Part shown: piece by piece, positions 37,646 through 46,873 of the stretch
Position numbering within the stretch: the first letter of the stretch is position 1
Layout: each line of letters opens with the position of its first letter
Origin: Mucispirillum schaedleri ASF457
GTDB lineage: Bacteria; Chrysiogenota; Deferribacteres; Deferribacterales; Mucispirillaceae
DNA: 64,000 nucleotides
Direction: 5' to 3'
NCBI RefSeq assembly: GCF_000487995.2
Contig: NZ_CP097562.1
Location: 2,229,001-2,293,000, forward strand
Made by a program: the position numbers and the translations under genes
The notes under the pieces: generated by a model
Seen by the model: only the letters and a program-made list of their open reading frames with translations
What the model was told of the DNA's origin: nothing
Databases searched by the model: none

Positions 37646-37681
37646 ACAGATAAGTTTGAATGGAGCGTCAAATTTATCTGT
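37646..37681 (+). promoter_or_regulatory. Stem-loop in the flgE leader
   Basis: ACAGATAAGTTTGA and TCAAATTTATCTGT form a 14-bp stem with one G-U pair and an 8-nt loop, ending 9 bp before the flgE GGAGG. It may control translation or mRNA stability of the abundant hook subunit. Confidence 0.5.
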
Positions 37682-37702
37682 CAGGCATTCGGAGGTGCTT
37701 TT

Positions 37703-40700
37703 ATGTTAAGGTCAATGTATAATGCAGTAAGTGGATTGGATGGAAATCAAAAAGCTATGGATGTTTTAGGTAACAACATTGCAAATGTAAATACAATAGG
37801 TTTCAAAATGGGTCGTGCTGTATTTCAGGACTTGATGAGCCAAACATTAATTGGAGGTAAAACTCCAACTGATTCAAGAGGTGGTATCAACCCTCGTCAA
37901 GTTGGTAATGGTGTTTATTTAGCAGCAGTAGATAATATATTTACTTCTGGTGTGTTAAAATCTACTAACAGCACAACAGATTTAGCAATTCAGGGAGCTG
38001 GTTTTTTTGTAGTCCGTGGTGAAGGTGTAAATGAAAACTTTTATACAAGAGCTGGTGACTTTAACTTTGATAATACTAATACATTAACAACCCCATCAGG
38101 TTACAGGGTTCAAGGGTGGATGTCTAACCCAGATACTGGTGAATTAAACAAGCAGGTGGGTGTGGGTGATATTGTTTTAGGGACAAATTATCAGGTGATG
38201 AAACCAAAAGCATCAACAAAAATTAATATGTCAGGTGCATTAGATACTACTGCAACAGCTTCAACAGTAACTTATGGCAAACTTTTAACTCAAGCTTCTG
38301 CTAAACAGGATATTAATACAATGCTTAGTTCTGGTGGTGCTGCTATGGATTTAGCAGATGGGGAAAAAGTAAGAATTTCTGCAAATCCATCTCTTTATAC
38401 TCCAATGAGCCAGTTATCTGATAAAAATGGCACATCGTTAGGAGTTAGTGAACTTAATGGTAATGTTACTTTTAGAATTAATGGTTCATCTTATTCTTTA
38501 AACTATAATTCTCTTGGTGGCGGCTCTTTAAATGATGGTAAATATACTACAATTGAGGATTTTCTGCAGGAAGTAAACAATATTTTTATGCAGGCAACAA
38601 AAGAACATGTTGATACAGCTACTAACACAGCAGGAACTCCAATTGCAACAATGACTTTTAAAGATGGTAAATTTGCTATTGAGGCAAACTATGGTCATCA
38701 GTTTGAAATTAATGGCATCAGCGGTTCATCTAAATTAGCCGCACTTCTTTCTCCACTTGCGACTACATATAATGCAGGTAAAACAGAATATTCTTCTGAA
38801 TTAACTTATCAAAAAGAAGTAACATATAAAGAAGATTTTACTTCTGTTGAACAGTTAACAGATAGAATTACAAACTCTATCAATGGTGGAGTTGTGCCAG
38901 GTGGTTTCAGTGCTGAATTTTTGGAAAATGATTTTGGCTTAGAAGAAGGTGAAGGAATATCATTTAATGATATTACAGTTTATGACCCTGTAACAAATTC
39001 TGCAATAGCAACTTTACAAATAGGGCCTTTTACATATACTGAAACTGTAAATCCTACTATTAGAAACCAATTCCATACTATTCAGGAATTAGGCAGATTA
39101 ATAACAGATGAAGTTAATAATGCATTGCAAAATTCTGGTGTTGCTAATCTTACTACAAAAGTATCTTTTGGACTTGATGGCAACAGATTAAGCTTTTCAG
39201 TAACAGGTGCAAGTCATTCAATATCATTTGGGGAAAGCACTCTGCATCAGGCGATAGGCAGCACTGCTCAGCCTAACACATATTTAAAAATGATTTTTGA
39301 CAACTCATTAAATACTTATGGTGCAAATAATGTTGTTACACCTAAACAGTTAAATGATGCAGTGTCTACTGTTGATATTGAAGCAATAGCTGGTAAAGGC
39401 AGAATAGTTTATAATTTTGAAGATACAGATGACAATACACTTGTTGATATGTCTACAAATAAACTTCACATGCAGAATAAAGAAAATCTTATATTCAGAA
39501 TTCAAGGTATGACAAACCCTATTATTTTAGAATACAATACAGCTGGAACTGCTGTTACTCCTCCTGCAACTGCATCGTTTTCAAGTTCTGCAACACTAGC
39601 AACAGCATTACAAACTGCAATTAATGCTGCAGGTGGTAATTTTATAGGTGCAACTGTTGCATATAATCAAGCAACTAATGAGTTTACAGTAACCGCTGCA
39701 GCTGGTCAAACTATAGCTTTTACAAGAATAGAAACTACTGCTAAAACTCCATTTTTACAGGAAATGTTATCAAATGGTTTAGTAGGGCAGACTATTTCAG
39801 ACCAAGGTTATACTATAGATGGTGAATCAAATATTGTAGATAATATTACAGGTCTTGATATTACAAAAGCAAATAAAGGTGAAATCTTTAATGAAAATAT
39901 GTTTGAAGGAAATGTTACTGGCACATTGGGTATAGGTAAATCATTTACTTCTAAACAGTTTTTAACAACTGCTGATGAAACAACATTGATGATGAACCTT
40001 TTTGATGAAAATGGTAACTATATGAACTTTGTAGAAAACCAATCTACACTGGAAATTAAAGGAAGTATCAATAATGAGCAAATTACTAATAATGGCTATT
40101 TTTCAATAGGTGCTACAAGTTCACTTGCAGATTATATGCTTGCTATTGAAAAATTTGTAGATTTAAATGGCGGCCATAATACTTTTGATAATGTTACAAT
40201 AGAAAATGGAGTTATCAAAGTAGTTGGAGAAAAGGGTAAAAGAAATAATCTTGATTATTTAACTATTACTGCAACAGGCGGTTCTGAAACATCTAATATG
40301 ATTTTTAATAACACTATGCAGGGCACAGCAACTGCAGCAACTGGCGGTATAGCTTATAGAACTATGGAAATATATGATGAACAGGGCAATAAGCATAATA
40401 TTAATTTTACATACAGCTTATGGAATGAAGAATTAAATGAATGGAGAATGGAAATAGAGACAGACGACCCATTAAATGATGTTGCAATTAATGGAGCAAG
40501 CCAAAATGAACTTATTATAAGGTTTAATGCTGATGGAACTTTAAGCCATATGTATGACAGATTTACTACTCCATCAAAAGTAATATCCAACCCTACACTT
40601 AGGTTCTCTGCTGCAAATGGGACAAATATTATTGACCCAATAGCCTTAAACTTAGGAACAGCAGGTGAAAATGATGGATTATCAATAGCTGCAAATGGTG

Positions 40701-41095
40701 GAGGCATTACAAGAGCATCAACAGATGGTTATACTGTTGGCGACCTTGAAAATAGAATGTTTAACCCTGCAGGTGAGATTATCGGAACATATACAAATGG
40801 TCAGACACGAGTATTAGGTCAAATTGCTCTGGCAACTTTCGTAAACGAAAGAGGTTTGGAAAAAGTGGGTGATACTATGTTTCAGGCAACAGGTGCATCT
40901 GGTCAAGCAACAATAGGCGAGCCTATCACAGGTGACAGAGGTGAAATTGCAGCATCTATGCTTGAAAATTCAAATGTTGATTTATCAACAGAACTTGTAA
41001 ATATGATAACAACTCAAAGAGCATATCAATCAAACTCTAAAGTTATCTCTACCTCCGATGAGATGATTCAAGAGTTACTTAACATGAAGCGTTAA
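37703..41095 (+). CDS. flgE: Flagellar hook protein FlgE, very long
   Basis: The N-terminus (MLRSMYNAVSGLDGNQKAMD, LGNNIANVNTIGFK) and C-terminus (LENSNVDLSTELVNMITTQR, then AYQSNSKVISTSDEMI) are the helical D0 segments of hook and rod proteins. GAGFFVV, FYTRAGDFNFD and VLGQIALATFVNERGLEKVG are D1 motifs. At 1130 aa it is nearly three times E. coli FlgE (402 aa). The extra 600-700 residues form Thr/Asn-rich beta domains exposed on the hook surface. GGAGG precedes the ATG. It forms the flexible joint of the flagellum and is likely controlled with flgD. Confidence 0.94.
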   Translation: MLRSMYNAVSGLDGNQKAMDVLGNNIANVNTIGFKMGRAVFQDLMSQTLIGGKTPTDSRGGINPRQVGNGVYLAAVDNIFTSGVLKSTNSTTDLAIQGAGFFVVRGEGVNENFYTRAGDFNFDNTNTLTTPSGYRVQGWMSNPDTGELNKQVGVGDIVLGTNYQVMKPKASTKINMSGALDTTATASTVTYGKLLTQASAKQDINTMLSSGGAAMDLADGEKVRISANPSLYTPMSQLSDKNGTSLGVSELNGNVTFRINGSSYSLNYNSLGGGSLNDGKYTTIEDFLQEVNNIFMQATKEHVDTATNTAGTPIATMTFKDGKFAIEANYGHQFEINGISGSSKLAALLSPLATTYNAGKTEYSSELTYQKEVTYKEDFTSVEQLTDRITNSINGGVVPGGFSAEFLENDFGLEEGEGISFNDITVYDPVTNSAIATLQIGPFTYTETVNPTIRNQFHTIQELGRLITDEVNNALQNSGVANLTTKVSFGLDGNRLSFSVTGASHSISFGESTLHQAIGSTAQPNTYLKMIFDNSLNTYGANNVVTPKQLNDAVSTVDIEAIAGKGRIVYNFEDTDDNTLVDMSTNKLHMQNKENLIFRIQGMTNPIILEYNTAGTAVTPPATASFSSSATLATALQTAINAAGGNFIGATVAYNQATNEFTVTAAAGQTIAFTRIETTAKTPFLQEMLSNGLVGQTISDQGYTIDGESNIVDNITGLDITKANKGEIFNENMFEGNVTGTLGIGKSFTSKQFLTTADETTLMMNLFDENGNYMNFVENQSTLEIKGSINNEQITNNGYFSIGATSSLADYMLAIEKFVDLNGGHNTFDNVTIENGVIKVVGEKGKRNNLDYLTITATGGSETSNMIFNNTMQGTATAATGGIAYRTMEIYDEQGNKHNINFTYSLWNEELNEWRMEIETDDPLNDVAINGASQNELIIRFNADGTLSHMYDRFTTPSKVISNPTLRFSAANGTNIIDPIALNLGTAGENDGLSIAANGGGITRASTDGYTVGDLENRMFNPAGEIIGTYTNGQTRVLGQIALATFVNERGLEKVGDTMFQATGASGQATIGEPITGDRGEIAASMLENSNVDLSTELVNMITTQRAYQSNSKVISTSDEMIQELLNMKR

Positions 41096-41119
41096 GATAG
41101 ATAGTTGATTAAAATATTT

Positions 41120-41157
41120 CCTTAGGATAAGCCATTCGCTCCGGCTGGTCCTAGGGG
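41120..41157 (+). other. GC-rich stem-loop after flgE
   Basis: CCTTAGGA pairs with TCCTAGGG and an inner AGCC with GGCT. It lies 25 bp after flgE but lacks a T run. It is the first of two strong hairpins in a GC-richer 160-bp island, with CAAAGC/GCTTTG and AGCATTT/AAATGCT pairings between them. Confidence 0.5.
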
Positions 41158-41224
41158 ATTTCAAAGCATTTTCCGCAAAAGAGAAACAACTCAGTGTCGG
41201 GCTTTGATTCGCATATGAAATGCT

Positions 41225-41259
41225 GGGGTGTGAGTGTATACGCGCATGTACTTCACCCC
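41225..41259 (+). other. Second GC-rich stem-loop in the flgE 3' region
   Basis: GGGGTG and CACCCC enclose a further stem (GTGTAT/ATGTAC with wobble pairs) around CGCG. Together with the hairpin at 41120 it suggests a structured RNA about 150 nt long that I cannot assign to a known family. It is not tmRNA, SRP RNA or tRNA. Confidence 0.45.
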
Positions 41260-41310
41260 CTCATTTCTATTTCATAATTTCATTTATAATCCAGTGGTTT
41301 CATTTTTATA

Positions 41311-41333
41311 TTGAACTTTTTTGGGTAAGTTCA
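41311..41333 (-). mobile_element. Solo IS3-type inverted-repeat end
   Basis: On the minus strand it reads TGAACTTACCCAAAAAAGTT, identical over 20 bases to the left end of the IS at 14464. No transposase remains nearby, and it is the trace of a lost copy or a recombination scar. Confidence 0.7.
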
Positions 41334-41360
41334 TTTTATAATATCTATAAAACCATTCCC

Positions 41361-41400
41361 TTATGTCATATTAAGCCATAAGGCGAAATATCTAAAATGG
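41361..41400 (+). repeat. Fragment of the dispersed 228-bp repeat
   Basis: TTATGTCATATTAAGCC and AAGGCGAAATATCTAAAA match the repeat core GTCATACTGAGCC..AAGGCGAAGTATCTAAAA with substitutions. The rest of the gap (41401-41728) is AT-rich with nothing I can identify. Confidence 0.55.
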
Positions 41401-41729
41401 TAATATTATAAAATTTTTGCAAATATAAATAATTAATATTCTAGATTATTTGCTATGCTCATAATAGGCAATGGGTTGTATGGATTTATGGTAAAATTTT
41501 TTATAACCGTTTTATATTTTTCATTCATATTACATATTAAAAAAGAAATTATAATAAAACTTACATAGTTAAGCATAACTTTATGGTATTTTTTAAAAAA
41601 AAAATAATCAGTAATTATTTTCTTCAGCTAGATATTCAAAGCCTATATCTGCATATAATTTTTGTTTAATAAAAAGATTAAAATTGTCTTAATTATTGAT
41701 AATATTAAATAAAAAAAACTGCATTTATA

Positions 41730-41757
41730 TTGACAAAAGTATTATATTTGTTAAATT
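41730..41757 (+). promoter_or_regulatory. Candidate promoter of the molybdoreductase operon
   Basis: TTGACA (41730-41735) is followed 16 bp later by TAAATT. TTGAT-N4-TTAAA at 41696-41709 and TTGAT-N4-ATTTA at 41782-41795 are half-matches to an FNR box, plausible for an anaerobic reductase but weak. Confidence 0.35.
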
Positions 41758-41840
41758 TGCAGAAAAAGTGTAATTTATAAGTTGATAAAGATTTATTTTT
41801 GAGTATATTAAAGATACAAAAAAACTTGGAGGCAAAGAAG

Positions 41841-44800
41841 ATGGGAAAAGAAACTAATGTTTTAAAATCATTAGAAGAAAGCTCAGTGTCAAGACGATCC
41901 TTTTTAAAAGGCCTTGCAGCAATGGGTGCCATTGGTGCTGTGGCTGGCTGCTCTAAAGACAGCGGTTCAGAAATCATATATGGGGGGGGGAATTTAGGAA
42001 ATGTAATATCTCCCGAAGACCTTTCTAACCCAAAAATCTATTACACATCCTGCGTTCATAACTGTGGCACAGGCATTCGCTGTGTTTCAAAATTACATGT
42101 AGTAAATGGAAGAATAGTCCGAGTTACATCAGATGACAGCGATTATGCATTTGATGGAACTTATAGAAATAAAGAGCAGTATAACGATGCTCGTTCATTA
42201 ACCTGCCCTAAGGGTAGAGCTATTAAATACCGTGCTCATCATCCTGCAAAGCTTCGCTACGCTTTAAAGCAGACTAAGGGGCGGGGTGACTTATCTGGCT
42301 TTATTAGAATTCCTGTTGATGAAGCCTTAAAAGAAATTGCAACAAAATATAGAAAAACTGTTGAAAGGTATGGTCCTGGTGCAGTCCATAATATTTATGG
42401 CACATCAGGCGGTTACAGCAGTCAGGGAACTTATGCAAGTTACAGCTCTACAAGGTCTGCACTTACTCCAGCTGGAGCAAGAGGCGGCTATGGAGACTAC
42501 AGTTATTATCAATATCACTTTGGCTCAGTTATTGTAGGTCACCCAGGTTCATGTGGTGCATATACTAAATCATCAAATGTTTCATGGCAGTTTCCTGCAA
42601 TTGCAGGCGTTGTAAAAAATGTTGTTTCTTGGGGAGCAAATATTCTTACAACAGTAAACTCTGCCAGCTGGTCTTATATTAGAGCATTTGAAAAATTAAA
42701 AGAACGCGGTGGCAGAGCATGGTTTATTGGACCAGAACTTACAGATACTGGTGTTACATGCCATACTGACTGGATACAATCTCGTAACTATACAGATGTT
42801 GCATTAATTATGGGTATGCTTTATGAAATGCTTGTAAATACATTTGATTCAAATGGTGCAATAAAAAAATCATCTAAAGCATTAGATATAGATTATATAG
42901 ATACAATGGTGCATGGTTTCTTTGCATCTCCAGAATACTATGTTAATACAACTACTGGTCAAATAGTAAAAGAAAAACCAGCTGATACTACTGGTTATCG
43001 TCATATAGAAGCTGTTGAAGCAGGTAAATGTTTAGCATCATACATATTAGGTGGAAATGCAGCACTTATTGGAAACCCAAAATATAATGCAAACTCTACA
43101 AACTATACAGCAAAAAAATATCATGAATTCAGCAATAATATGCCAAGGGTTGGTAAAGTATCTTGGAAAGTAACAAAAGGTGCAGGAACTGAATATCAAT
43201 ATAAAAAAGATTTTAATGTGCCAAAAACTCCAGAATGGGCTGAAAAAATTACTGGTGTTCCAGCAGCTAAAATAAGAGAGCTTGCAAATATGTATACAGA
43301 CCCAGAACAGCACCCAATATTTAATGAATGGGCTGGCGGCACACAAAAGCAGTTAAATGGTTCTATCCAGCTTTGGGCAATTACTGCACTTATGGCTATC
43401 ACAAAAACATTTGGTTTAAGCGGTGAAACTTTTAGTGGTGCATGGGCTACTACAAACTCTCGTGGTCCAGTTGCAGATACTGATACTAATAATTACCTTG
43501 ATTTTTCATCAATTACTGTTGGTAATGCTGGAACTACTGCAAATAGTTCTAATGACTATACAGGTGAAGTATCTATTTCTGATAGGACAGTTAATAGTAT
43601 TTCATGTAAAGAATGGTTTAATGGTATTAAGATAGCTTTCAAAGACTATCTAACTCCAGAAAGAGGCTATACTGGTGAAAATATTCCAGACTGGGATATG
43701 AGTAAAAGATATTATTCAAATGACGGTGGTGTTAAATCACTTGTGATGTTTGAAAGAGATACTACAAATAAAGACCAACTTCAAACAGAAGTAATAAATG
43801 GTAAAACATACTATAAAGTAAAAAAAGATGCAAACGGTAATCCAATATTTTCAGGTATCCGTATGATATTAAATGCTGGTGGTGCAATTATGGTTAACCA
43901 GCACATGAATACAAATGATTTAACTGCAATGTATAAAGCAATACCTGCATTAAACTCACAAGAAGGAGGCGGCTATACTAATGCAGACAGCCTTTGCCTT
44001 GTAACATTTGATTTATTTATGTCACCAACTGCAAGATATATGGACTATGTATTGCCAGCAGTTTCTCAACTTGAAGCAGTAGGCAGGGAAGTATTTGGCG
44101 GTCAGTATAAAGCAATGTATAGACCACCTGTTGTAGAACCATTAGGTGATGCTCTTGACAGCTGGACAATGACTTATAAAGCATGGGTTGCTCAAAGCCA
44201 GCTTGGTGAAATAAGTTATGGTGAAAGAACTACAACAGGTATTAGTGCTGCTCCAAGTAAATATACTAATAATTCAAGCTTTAAACCTATAAGAAATTAT
44301 TTTGATGCAGAAGTGGATAAAGCAACTGCGGACCCTGCTTCAAAATACTATGGTATGACAAGAGATGAAGTTTATGGTGCACAATTTACACCTGCTAAAA
44401 ATAATGATGAATATATCTGCACTTCGTTATATGAAACAAAAGGAACAACTACAAGCTGGGCTCGTGGTGACAGCGATACATCAGAAGGTGCCCGTAACAA
44501 TATTTCACAAGTTGGTCAAATTAGAAAGAACCTTGATACATATCTTAAAGGAGATATGACAGCTCCATTTATATTTACAACGGAAAATAGTGTCCAAAAT
44601 AAATTTGATGGAAGCACATATTTAAGTGCTGCAAACAGTGAAGCTTCTTTGCTTGATACTTCTTCAAGACCAGAAATGTCTGGTAAATTCCAAATTTATA
44701 ATGGCAGAGTTCAGTGGGATTATGAACATGCTTTTGAAAAATACCATGGATGGCTGCCTGCTGAAAATCGCGGACAGGAAAATAAAGACCCAGAAGGTGA

Positions 44801-45479
44801 TTTAAAAGTTTATCCAATACCAATGTATTTTAACTTTGAAGACTGTTTCAAAGAATCTTACAATGGTTTTAAAAAGGTGGATTCTGCTACTGGTAAAGCA
44901 CAAGCTGGTCCAAATGCAGCATTTTTTGCAGGAACAGGAAGAGACAAACCTCTTACAATGAGCACAACTCATGATAGATTTAGAGTTCACTCTACCCATG
45001 ATGAAAACCCACTTTTACGAGAGCTTAACCATAGAACTATAAACGGTGGCTGGGCAAGTGGTAATGACTGGAAAGAATACTGCATAGTTCCAGAAAGACA
45101 AACAGTAAATTCTGCAGCTGCTTATGAATCACCTATGATAAGCTCTGCAATTTATAACAAAAACAGAGAAACTGCATCATGGCATGAGATATGGATAAAT
45201 ACTCAGGATGCAGCAGAACGCGGTATTACTGACGGTATGCTTTGCCGTGTAGAAAACCCTATTGGTAAAATAAGAGTTATTGCTCGTGTTACAGACCGTT
45301 GTATTCCGGGACATTTAAACCTGCACCAAGGTGGCTGGTATGACCCTAATACTGACGGAGTAGATGATGGTGGTAATGCTAATACATTAATAGCATCAAC
45401 TCCATCAAGATATGACCATGGTAACGCTCAGCAGTCTGCTTATGTTATCATTAAACCTGAAACAGAATTTAATATATAA
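41841..45479 (+). CDS. DMSO reductase-family molybdopterin oxidoreductase, catalytic subunit, Tat lipoprotein, with G9 tract
   Basis: ATG 41841 is preceded by GGAGG at 8 bp, giving 1212 aa (an in-frame codon at 41799 lacks a site). The leader holds a twin-arginine motif SRRSFLKG (R18-R19) and a lipobox AVAGC (C37), so the protein is probably Tat-exported and acylated. A 4Fe-4S cysteine cluster follows (SCVHNCGTGIRC and a later LTCPKG). The molybdopterin domain has KLHVVNGRIVRVTSDD, SWGANILTTVNSASW and the C-terminal WINTQDAAERGITDG with HQGGWYDP. Nine G at 41982-41990 encode Gly48-50 right after the leader, so slippage would switch the enzyme off. The terminal acceptor (DMSO, TMAO, nitrate, selenate or other) cannot be told from sequence. 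Confidence 0.9.
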   Translation: MGKETNVLKSLEESSVSRRSFLKGLAAMGAIGAVAGCSKDSGSEIIYGGGNLGNVISPEDLSNPKIYYTSCVHNCGTGIRCVSKLHVVNGRIVRVTSDDSDYAFDGTYRNKEQYNDARSLTCPKGRAIKYRAHHPAKLRYALKQTKGRGDLSGFIRIPVDEALKEIATKYRKTVERYGPGAVHNIYGTSGGYSSQGTYASYSSTRSALTPAGARGGYGDYSYYQYHFGSVIVGHPGSCGAYTKSSNVSWQFPAIAGVVKNVVSWGANILTTVNSASWSYIRAFEKLKERGGRAWFIGPELTDTGVTCHTDWIQSRNYTDVALIMGMLYEMLVNTFDSNGAIKKSSKALDIDYIDTMVHGFFASPEYYVNTTTGQIVKEKPADTTGYRHIEAVEAGKCLASYILGGNAALIGNPKYNANSTNYTAKKYHEFSNNMPRVGKVSWKVTKGAGTEYQYKKDFNVPKTPEWAEKITGVPAAKIRELANMYTDPEQHPIFNEWAGGTQKQLNGSIQLWAITALMAITKTFGLSGETFSGAWATTNSRGPVADTDTNNYLDFSSITVGNAGTTANSSNDYTGEVSISDRTVNSISCKEWFNGIKIAFKDYLTPERGYTGENIPDWDMSKRYYSNDGGVKSLVMFERDTTNKDQLQTEVINGKTYYKVKKDANGNPIFSGIRMILNAGGAIMVNQHMNTNDLTAMYKAIPALNSQEGGGYTNADSLCLVTFDLFMSPTARYMDYVLPAVSQLEAVGREVFGGQYKAMYRPPVVEPLGDALDSWTMTYKAWVAQSQLGEISYGERTTTGISAAPSKYTNNSSFKPIRNYFDAEVDKATADPASKYYGMTRDEVYGAQFTPAKNNDEYICTSLYETKGTTTSWARGDSDTSEGARNNISQVGQIRKNLDTYLKGDMTAPFIFTTENSVQNKFDGSTYLSAANSEASLLDTSSRPEMSGKFQIYNGRVQWDYEHAFEKYHGWLPAENRGQENKDPEGDLKVYPIPMYFNFEDCFKESYNGFKKVDSATGKAQAGPNAAFFAGTGRDKPLTMSTTHDRFRVHSTHDENPLLRELNHRTINGGWASGNDWKEYCIVPERQTVNSAAAYESPMISSAIYNKNRETASWHEIWINTQDAAERGITDGMLCRVENPIGKIRVIARVTDRCIPGHLNLHQGGWYDPNTDGVDDGGNANTLIASTPSRYDHGNAQQSAYVIIKPETEFNI
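41982..41990 (+). repeat. Poly-G (G9) tract inside the molybdoreductase gene
   Basis: Nine consecutive G encode Gly-Gly-Gly in frame immediately after the export leader. It is the same length and coding as the tract in the GT9 gene at 19867. Confidence 0.75.
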
Positions 45480-45490
45480 AGGATACGATT

Positions 45491-46126
45491 ATGGCTATAG
45501 AAAAAATACAATATGCTTTTTATTTTGACCAAACAAGATGTATGTCATGTAATTCCTGCACAGTAGCATGTAAAGACTGGAATCAAGTAGAGCCGGGACC
45601 TGTTGCATGGCGTAAACAGTTTACTTATGAAAAAGATGGTGGATTTTTCCCATTATCTATGGGCTGCAATCACTGTGAAGAGCCTGCATGTAAAAATGTA
45701 TGTCCATATAATGCTATCATTAAAACAGATGATGGTATTGTATATGTTAACAGGGACTTATGTCAGGGAGCATTAAGCTGTATTTCTGCATGTCCATTTG
45801 CAAAACCACAAATAGCTTTAGATAAACAAGAGCCAAACGCATTTGAAAGCTGGAAAGTTCAACACCCTATGCAGAAATGTGATATGTGTAAAGAAAGACT
45901 TGATAAAGGTGAAAAACCAGCATGTGTTGCAAGCTGTGTAGGAAGAGCATTAGATTTTGGCACAAAAGATTATATATTAAGCACATATCGTAGTGCTGTT
46001 CAGCTTAATTATAGTGATTTCCCTTATGCTTATGTAAATAATACTAATGATACTAAGCCATCTTTCTATGTAAAGAAAAAAACATCAATTAGTGTAACAA
46101 AAGCATCAAGCAATTATGTAAAATAA
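45491..46126 (+). CDS. DmsB-type four-cluster ferredoxin subunit
   Basis: This 211-aa iron-sulfur protein has four cysteine groups: CMSCNSCTVACKDW, CNHCEEPACKNVCP, CQGALSCISACPF and CDMCKERLDKGEKPACVASC. They bind four 4Fe-4S clusters, as in DmsB. There is no signal peptide, so it would be exported with the Tat-borne catalytic subunit. It carries electrons to the molybdenum site. It starts 11 bp after the catalytic gene. No DmsC/NrfD membrane anchor is encoded in the cluster. Confidence 0.94.
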   Translation: MAIEKIQYAFYFDQTRCMSCNSCTVACKDWNQVEPGPVAWRKQFTYEKDGGFFPLSMGCNHCEEPACKNVCPYNAIIKTDDGIVYVNRDLCQGALSCISACPFAKPQIALDKQEPNAFESWKVQHPMQKCDMCKERLDKGEKPACVASCVGRALDFGTKDYILSTYRSAVQLNYSDFPYAYVNNTNDTKPSFYVKKKTSISVTKASSNYVK

Positions 46127-46130
46127 ATAA

Positions 46131-46150
46131 AAGGGAGCTAAAACTCCCTT
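46131..46150 (+). promoter_or_regulatory. Intercistronic hairpin between ferredoxin and chaperone genes
   Basis: AAGGGAG and CTCCCTT form a perfect 7-bp stem with a 6-nt loop, no T run. It probably stabilises or partly attenuates the transcript so that the chaperone is made in lower amounts. Confidence 0.5.
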
Positions 46151-46169
46151 AGTGAAAAGGTATAAAATA

Positions 46170-46856
46170 ATGGAAAGCTCTTTAAAAAGTGAAATTCATT
46201 CGGCAAGAGGCAGTGTTTATTTATTTTTAAGAAACTGTTTGTATGATATGCCAAATGAAACATTTTATAAAATGATAGAAGATATGTTGTCTCAGTTAAG
46301 TCAGGTTGTAAATGGAAGTGAAAATAAAGATATGAAAAATGGCTATAATGGGATGCTTAACTTTATAAATACAATAAATAGTATATCTGGAAAAGAGTTA
46401 GATGAATTAAATCTGCATATCAGCAGAGAATATACATCATGCTTATGTTTACCAGGAACTGCACAGCAGGAAGAATCCTATTATATTTCTGAGGACCATA
46501 TATTAAAACAAGAGTCAAATGATGATATGATTAAACTGTTCCATAAATATGGATTTTCAATATCAGCAGAATTGCAGGCGGATTATGATAATGTTTGCAT
46601 AGAGCTGGCATTTATGAGCAAACTTGCATATATGAGTGCAGATACAGAAAATAAAGATGAATACTATAATCTAATATTAGAGCAGTTAAATTTTCATAAA
46701 AATCACTTTGATAAATGGATATACCATTTTTATGATAAATTAATAGGGCAAAAGATAATAGAAAGCAAATTATACAGATATATTGCTGAATTTTCCAAAG
46801 GTTTTATACGAGAAGATAAACTGCTGCTTGAAGACTTAAACAGCAGCAATAACTAA
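46170..46856 (+). CDS. TorD/DmsD-family molybdoenzyme maturation chaperone
   Basis: ATG 46170 has AAAAGG 9 bp upstream, whereas the GTG at 46152 abuts the hairpin and has no site. The 228-aa, mostly helical protein has the TorD-like pattern LNLHISREYTSCLCLPGTAQ (loop with Pro-Gly), EESYYISEDHILKQES and the later AELQADYDNVCIELAFMSKL. Such chaperones bind the Tat leader until the molybdenum cofactor is inserted. Its place inside the reductase operon supports service to the 41841 product. Confidence 0.85.
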   Translation: MESSLKSEIHSARGSVYLFLRNCLYDMPNETFYKMIEDMLSQLSQVVNGSENKDMKNGYNGMLNFINTINSISGKELDELNLHISREYTSCLCLPGTAQQEESYYISEDHILKQESNDDMIKLFHKYGFSISAELQADYDNVCIELAFMSKLAYMSADTENKDEYYNLILEQLNFHKNHFDKWIYHFYDKLIGQKIIESKLYRYIAEFSKGFIREDKLLLEDLNSSNN

Positions 46857-46873
46857 TTAAGGAGCCAATGCCT

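Noticed and set aside
41101-41280. tmRNA, SRP RNA, 6S RNA or tRNA
   Set aside because: No CCA-type acceptor end, no SRP GGAA apical loop, no T-loop and no 6S-like long bulged stem are visible.
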